Source: Pseudanabaena cinerea FACHB-1277
Lineage (GTDB): Bacteria; Cyanobacteriota; Cyanobacteriia; Pseudanabaenales; Pseudanabaenaceae
Assembly: GCF_014696345.1 (NCBI RefSeq)
Contig: NZ_JACJPY010000008.1
Location: 1 to 64,000, forward strand
Length of the DNA stretch: 64,000 nt
Reading direction: 5' to 3'
Part shown: in pieces, positions 61,209 to 64,000 of the stretch
Position numbering within the stretch: position 1 is the first letter of the stretch
How the letters are laid out: the number at the start of each line of letters is the position of its first letter
The notes under the pieces: generated by a model
The model's input: only the letters and a program-made list of their open reading frames with translations
Database searches by the model: none
What the model was told of the DNA's origin: nothing
Program-made: the position numbers and the translations under genes

Positions 61209-63587
61209 TTATCTTTGTTTGATTACTAGCAGCGTGATGTCGTCATACACCTTTTGCGAACCGATATGCGATCGCAAATCATCAATTACCGCTTGGCGGA
61301 TATCATGCGCCGAACCACTGGCACTCGCGCAGATTACCTCACAGAGGCGATCGATGCCATACATCTGACGCTGTTCATTTTCCGCCTCCGAAATGCCATC
61401 GGTATATAGCACCACCACATCCCCCGTATAAAGACGCATCTCCTTTTTATCTAAGAAATCGCCAATCTCTTCTTCTAACCCAATGGGGAATCCTAGATCA
61501 ATTGTGTCGAATCGTTCTAATTCACCATTTTGACGAACAATGATCATCTCCTCATGCTGACCACTTAGAGTTAATAGACCATGTTCATAATCTAACAGTG
61601 CAAGGGATAAGTTTTTATTAGAAGCCATACGCTGGATGTTGCCATAGATCGTGCGATTCAGCGTATCTAGAAAGCGCACAGGATCATTCTCTTCATTTTG
61701 CAGGAGGGTTCGTACCGCAGTCTGCACCATGATCATCAACATTCCACTTTCTAAACCATGCCCCGTGACATCACCAATGCCAATTTTGATTTTGCCATTT
61801 TGTTGCAGCACATCATAATAGTCACCGCCAACTTCTGCCGCAGGTTCCATAAATCCTGCGATCTCTAAGCCTAAAATCTCCGATAGTTCCTGCTCTTTCG
61901 GCAAAATCATCTCTTGAAACCTGCGCGTCACCTCTAGCTCACTACTCATTCGCAGGTTCTCTTCTTTAAGCCGATTATTTAACGCAATAATGTGATGATT
62001 GGCTATTTCTAGAGCAATTTCTGCATCTTTCCTCTGAGTGATATCTTCAACCGTGCCTTCATAGTAAATAATTTTGCCATCTCCATCTCGAAAGGCGCGG
62101 ACATTTTCACTAATCCAGATAGTTGAGCCATCGCGCTTATAGACCTCTGATTCAAATCCAGTGAGTGTATCATTTACTTCCATCAGTTGTTGAAAAGCAT
62201 GGCGGCGATCGCGATCGACATAAACATCATTCGCAATACTTGTCACCATTGAGAGCATCTGCTCCACAGATTCATACCCATAGATTTTTGCTAAGGCTGG
62301 ATTCACACTAATATATTTGCCATCAACCGAAGTTTGAAAAATGCCATCAACCGAATTCTCAAAAATACCGCGATACTTCTGTTCCGATTCTCGCAATGCT
62401 GCCGCCACACTATTAAAAGCTCGAACAACCATAGATAGCTCATCCCTGCTATCAATGCGAGTTAATGCTGCTCCGCCGTCAGTCATTTGTTTAGCTGCCA
62501 TATCTAGCTGCTGCACCGTTCGCATCACCGATAGATAGAAACCGACAAAAAGATAAATAACTGTAACTAAAATTACGGCTACAAATATCAGAATAAATTG
62601 CTTTCTTTCCTGAAAACCGCGCATTCGCCGCTCAAGAAGAATATTAAGATTTTCACTAACATCATCCCAGAATTTAAAACTGCTTGCTAAGGTAGCTTCA
62701 ATTTCTAAGTTAAAAGAGTTATCGTTAAAAGCCGAAGCATCATTTTGAGTTGATAACTGACTACTGTAGGAATTAATTTCACTAATATTAACTAAAAAAT
62801 TACGCAGTCTAACCCCCAGATTTTTGCGAAGTTGATTTTGCGAACTATTATTAAAGGAGCGCTCTAAGTTATTTCCTAGATCTTGATTGTGGTCACTTAA
62901 CAAGCTTACCAAAGAAATTAATAAAGCCCGATTCTCGTCAGATATTGTTTGTTTAAAAGCAATCTCTAACTGAGTTCTTCGCATTTTATATAGCAGCTTT
63001 TGCATTTCTGGCAATTTAAAAGCAATAGCATCCATCAAATAATAGGTGTCTAAATCAGGATCAAGAATTAAATTAGAGAAGTCGACTATATGCCTACGAA
63101 ATGCATTAATTTCCTCTAGCAGTAAGTCATGATTGCGAAATCCTAAAAACTCTTGACTATTCAAAACAGATTGCCAACGAAACTTAAGATCCTTTAATTT
63201 GTTATTAGTTCTGAGAACCTCTCCCATTTGTGTGTCTAGTTCAGTAAGCTTTGAAAATTCATCCGCGATGTTTGCTTCTATCTTTGATAATTCTTCAGTG
63301 ACAGTTATCTCACCAATCGTTAGTGAGTCCTTGTAAAACTGTTGTTGTAAATAAAACTGTCTGAGGGGTATATTTTGCCACAACTGATTGATAGGACGCA
63401 GATAGGTATTGCCATAAATTTCTTTTTGGGTAAATTTGATACGGCTATCTAACTCGGTAATCAAAAAGTTTAATACCAAAGCTAAGGGTAATATGAATAC
63501 TAAACTAATCAACAGGAACTTCTGAGGATATTTCAGCCGATTCATCAGGGCGATCGCTGGTGTAAATGCTAGTCTAAATAACGCCAT
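61209..63587 (-). CDS. SpoIIE-type PP2C phosphatase with HAMP and PAS domains
   Basis: A 792-residue membrane phosphatase. TM1 (FLLISLVFILPLALVLNFLI), an extracytoplasmic helical sensor region of about 280 residues, TM2 (LIFVAVILVTVIYLFVGFYL), HAMP (MRTVQQLDMAAKQMTDGGAA), PAS with PAC (YRGIFENSVDGIFQTSVDGK), a coiled-coil, then the PP2C/RsbU-like phosphatase (EVGGDYYDVL, IGDVTGHGLESGM, VLYTDGISEAENE). Such proteins dephosphorylate anti-sigma antagonist-type proteins in response to a signal; the partner is unknown. No histidine kinase motif. ATG at 63587. Confidence 0.92.
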   Translation of the reverse strand: MALFRLAFTPAIALMNRLKYPQKFLLISLVFILPLALVLNFLITELDSRIKFTQKEIYGNTYLRPINQLWQNIPLRQFYLQQQFYKDSLTIGEITVTEELSKIEANIADEFSKLTELDTQMGEVLRTNNKLKDLKFRWQSVLNSQEFLGFRNHDLLLEEINAFRRHIVDFSNLILDPDLDTYYLMDAIAFKLPEMQKLLYKMRRTQLEIAFKQTISDENRALLISLVSLLSDHNQDLGNNLERSFNNSSQNQLRKNLGVRLRNFLVNISEINSYSSQLSTQNDASAFNDNSFNLEIEATLASSFKFWDDVSENLNILLERRMRGFQERKQFILIFVAVILVTVIYLFVGFYLSVMRTVQQLDMAAKQMTDGGAALTRIDSRDELSMVVRAFNSVAAALRESEQKYRGIFENSVDGIFQTSVDGKYISVNPALAKIYGYESVEQMLSMVTSIANDVYVDRDRRHAFQQLMEVNDTLTGFESEVYKRDGSTIWISENVRAFRDGDGKIIYYEGTVEDITQRKDAEIALEIANHHIIALNNRLKEENLRMSSELEVTRRFQEMILPKEQELSEILGLEIAGFMEPAAEVGGDYYDVLQQNGKIKIGIGDVTGHGLESGMLMIMVQTAVRTLLQNEENDPVRFLDTLNRTIYGNIQRMASNKNLSLALLDYEHGLLTLSGQHEEMIIVRQNGELERFDTIDLGFPIGLEEEIGDFLDKKEMRLYTGDVVVLYTDGISEAENEQRQMYGIDRLCEVICASASGSAHDIRQAVIDDLRSHIGSQKVYDDITLLVIKQR

Positions 63588-63612
63588 GTTGTAATTGCGA
63601 TAATTTTACTAG

Positions 63613-64000
63613 TTAGAGCCATTCATCATCATCATCGTAGGATACTTTAATATTGGGGCGGCGGCGATCGTCTTCATCTTTTTTACGCTTATTACGGCTG
63701 GCAAAGCTACCAATACTCTCTAAAATGCCACCAAACAAGTCGTCATCCTCATCATCAAAATATTCGTCATCTTCGGCATAGAGTTCGCTGGATAGGGCAT
63801 AGAGGGCTTCTTGCAACTCTGACTGGGCGCGATCAATTAAGGCATCATCTTCCTTAGAAATGGCATCTTTTAACTTCTTGATGGCTCCTTCAATTTGTTT
63901 GCGCCGTTCATAGGTGAGTTTATAACCGTAGTTTAGGGCTAGTTCTTTGAGTTGGCGCTCTGCCCCAACTGCTAAATTGTCGGCACGATTTAATTTTTCG
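63613..64000 (-). CDS. dnaK: DnaK (Hsp70) chaperone, C-terminal part
   Basis: The frame runs off the window end. The visible 129 codons give ADNLAVGAERQLKELALNYG, YKLTYERRKQIEGAIKKLKD and DALIDRAQSELQEALYALSS, the helical lid of DnaK, then a very acidic tail (DDEYFDDEDDDLFGGILES) and the closing YDDDDEWL. DnaK folds proteins with DnaJ and GrpE. Cyanobacteria have several DnaK paralogues; the long acidic tail marks one of them, but I cannot say which. The first in-window ATG (about 63816) is internal, not the start. Confidence 0.85.
   Translation of the reverse strand, partial: EKLNRADNLAVGAERQLKELALNYGYKLTYERRKQIEGAIKKLKDAISKEDDALIDRAQSELQEALYALSSELYAEDDEYFDDEDDDLFGGILESIGSFASRNKRKKDEDDRRRPNIKVSYDDDDEWL

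Noticed and set aside
1-64000. tRNA or rRNA genes
   Set aside because: Gaps were scanned for T-loop sequences and rRNA landmarks; none was convincing.

Overview
The window is chromosomal DNA of a cyanobacterium. The evidence is a 39-residue psbX gene, a Tab2/Atab2-type protein, a plant-type [2Fe-2S] ferredoxin, a type IV pilus (Pil/Hmp) chemotaxis operon, a CmpR/RbcR-like LysR regulator, cyanobacterial DUF families, and very frequent HIP1 octamers (GCGATCGC) inside and between genes. A Pseudanabaena-like lineage is possible, but that is only an impression. No rRNA, tRNA or CRISPR array was recognised.

Layout. 1-2.2 kb: a truncated acyltransferase and a lipid-A-disaccharide-synthase-related protein. 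2.5-11.6 kb: an accessory island with at least six type II toxin-antitoxin (TA) pairs (two different PIN pairs, a TumE/TumA-like pair, HigB/HigA, another antitoxin/PIN pair and VapBC), two orphan antitoxin-like genes, an 865-residue SF2 helicase-HNH fusion and a Uma2 nuclease. Degenerate copies of the 3' end of the higA-like gene lie between the first TA modules, so the array looks built from cassettes. 11.7-15.6 kb: a SagB-type oxidoreductase, an LD-carboxypeptidase, a pentapeptide-repeat protein and an exported protein.

15.7-25.4 kb is a second accessory region. Three near-identical Uma2/DUF820 genes lie in the same orientation. Between copies 1 and 2 sits a divergent pair: a WYL-domain regulator and a 1369-residue UvrD-like helicase with a long helical C-terminus. 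This is the best candidate here for an undescribed defence system. Next to copy 2 is the 3' end of an FGE/C-type-lectin gene whose codon pattern resembles the variable region of a diversity-generating retroelement.

25.4-34.8 kb: a CBM20-SGNH-DUF1796 fusion, uvrB, a transposase remnant, a Spy/CpxP-like protein, a Tab2 protein, a C39-like peptidase and recN. 34.8-44.5 kb: the pilus chemotaxis operon, transcribed on the minus strand as PilH-like receiver, CheW, TPR-containing MCP and a giant CheA with an acidic linker of about 1000 residues. 44.9-64 kb: housekeeping genes (comM, psbX, psiE-like, a LysR regulator, nusB, ferredoxin, an MFS transporter, a DEAD-box RNA helicase, rpsT, trpC, purE, a histone-deacetylase-like hydrolase, an ArsR regulator, a HerA-like ATPase, a SpoIIE phosphatase) and the 3' end of dnaK. 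A 211-bp MITE-like element with an 8-bp target duplication lies at 49.3 kb.

Where an apparent upstream start was TTG, GTG or lacked a ribosome binding site, I moved the start to the best-supported codon and said so. All functions are inferred from sequence motifs recognised by eye; no database search was run.
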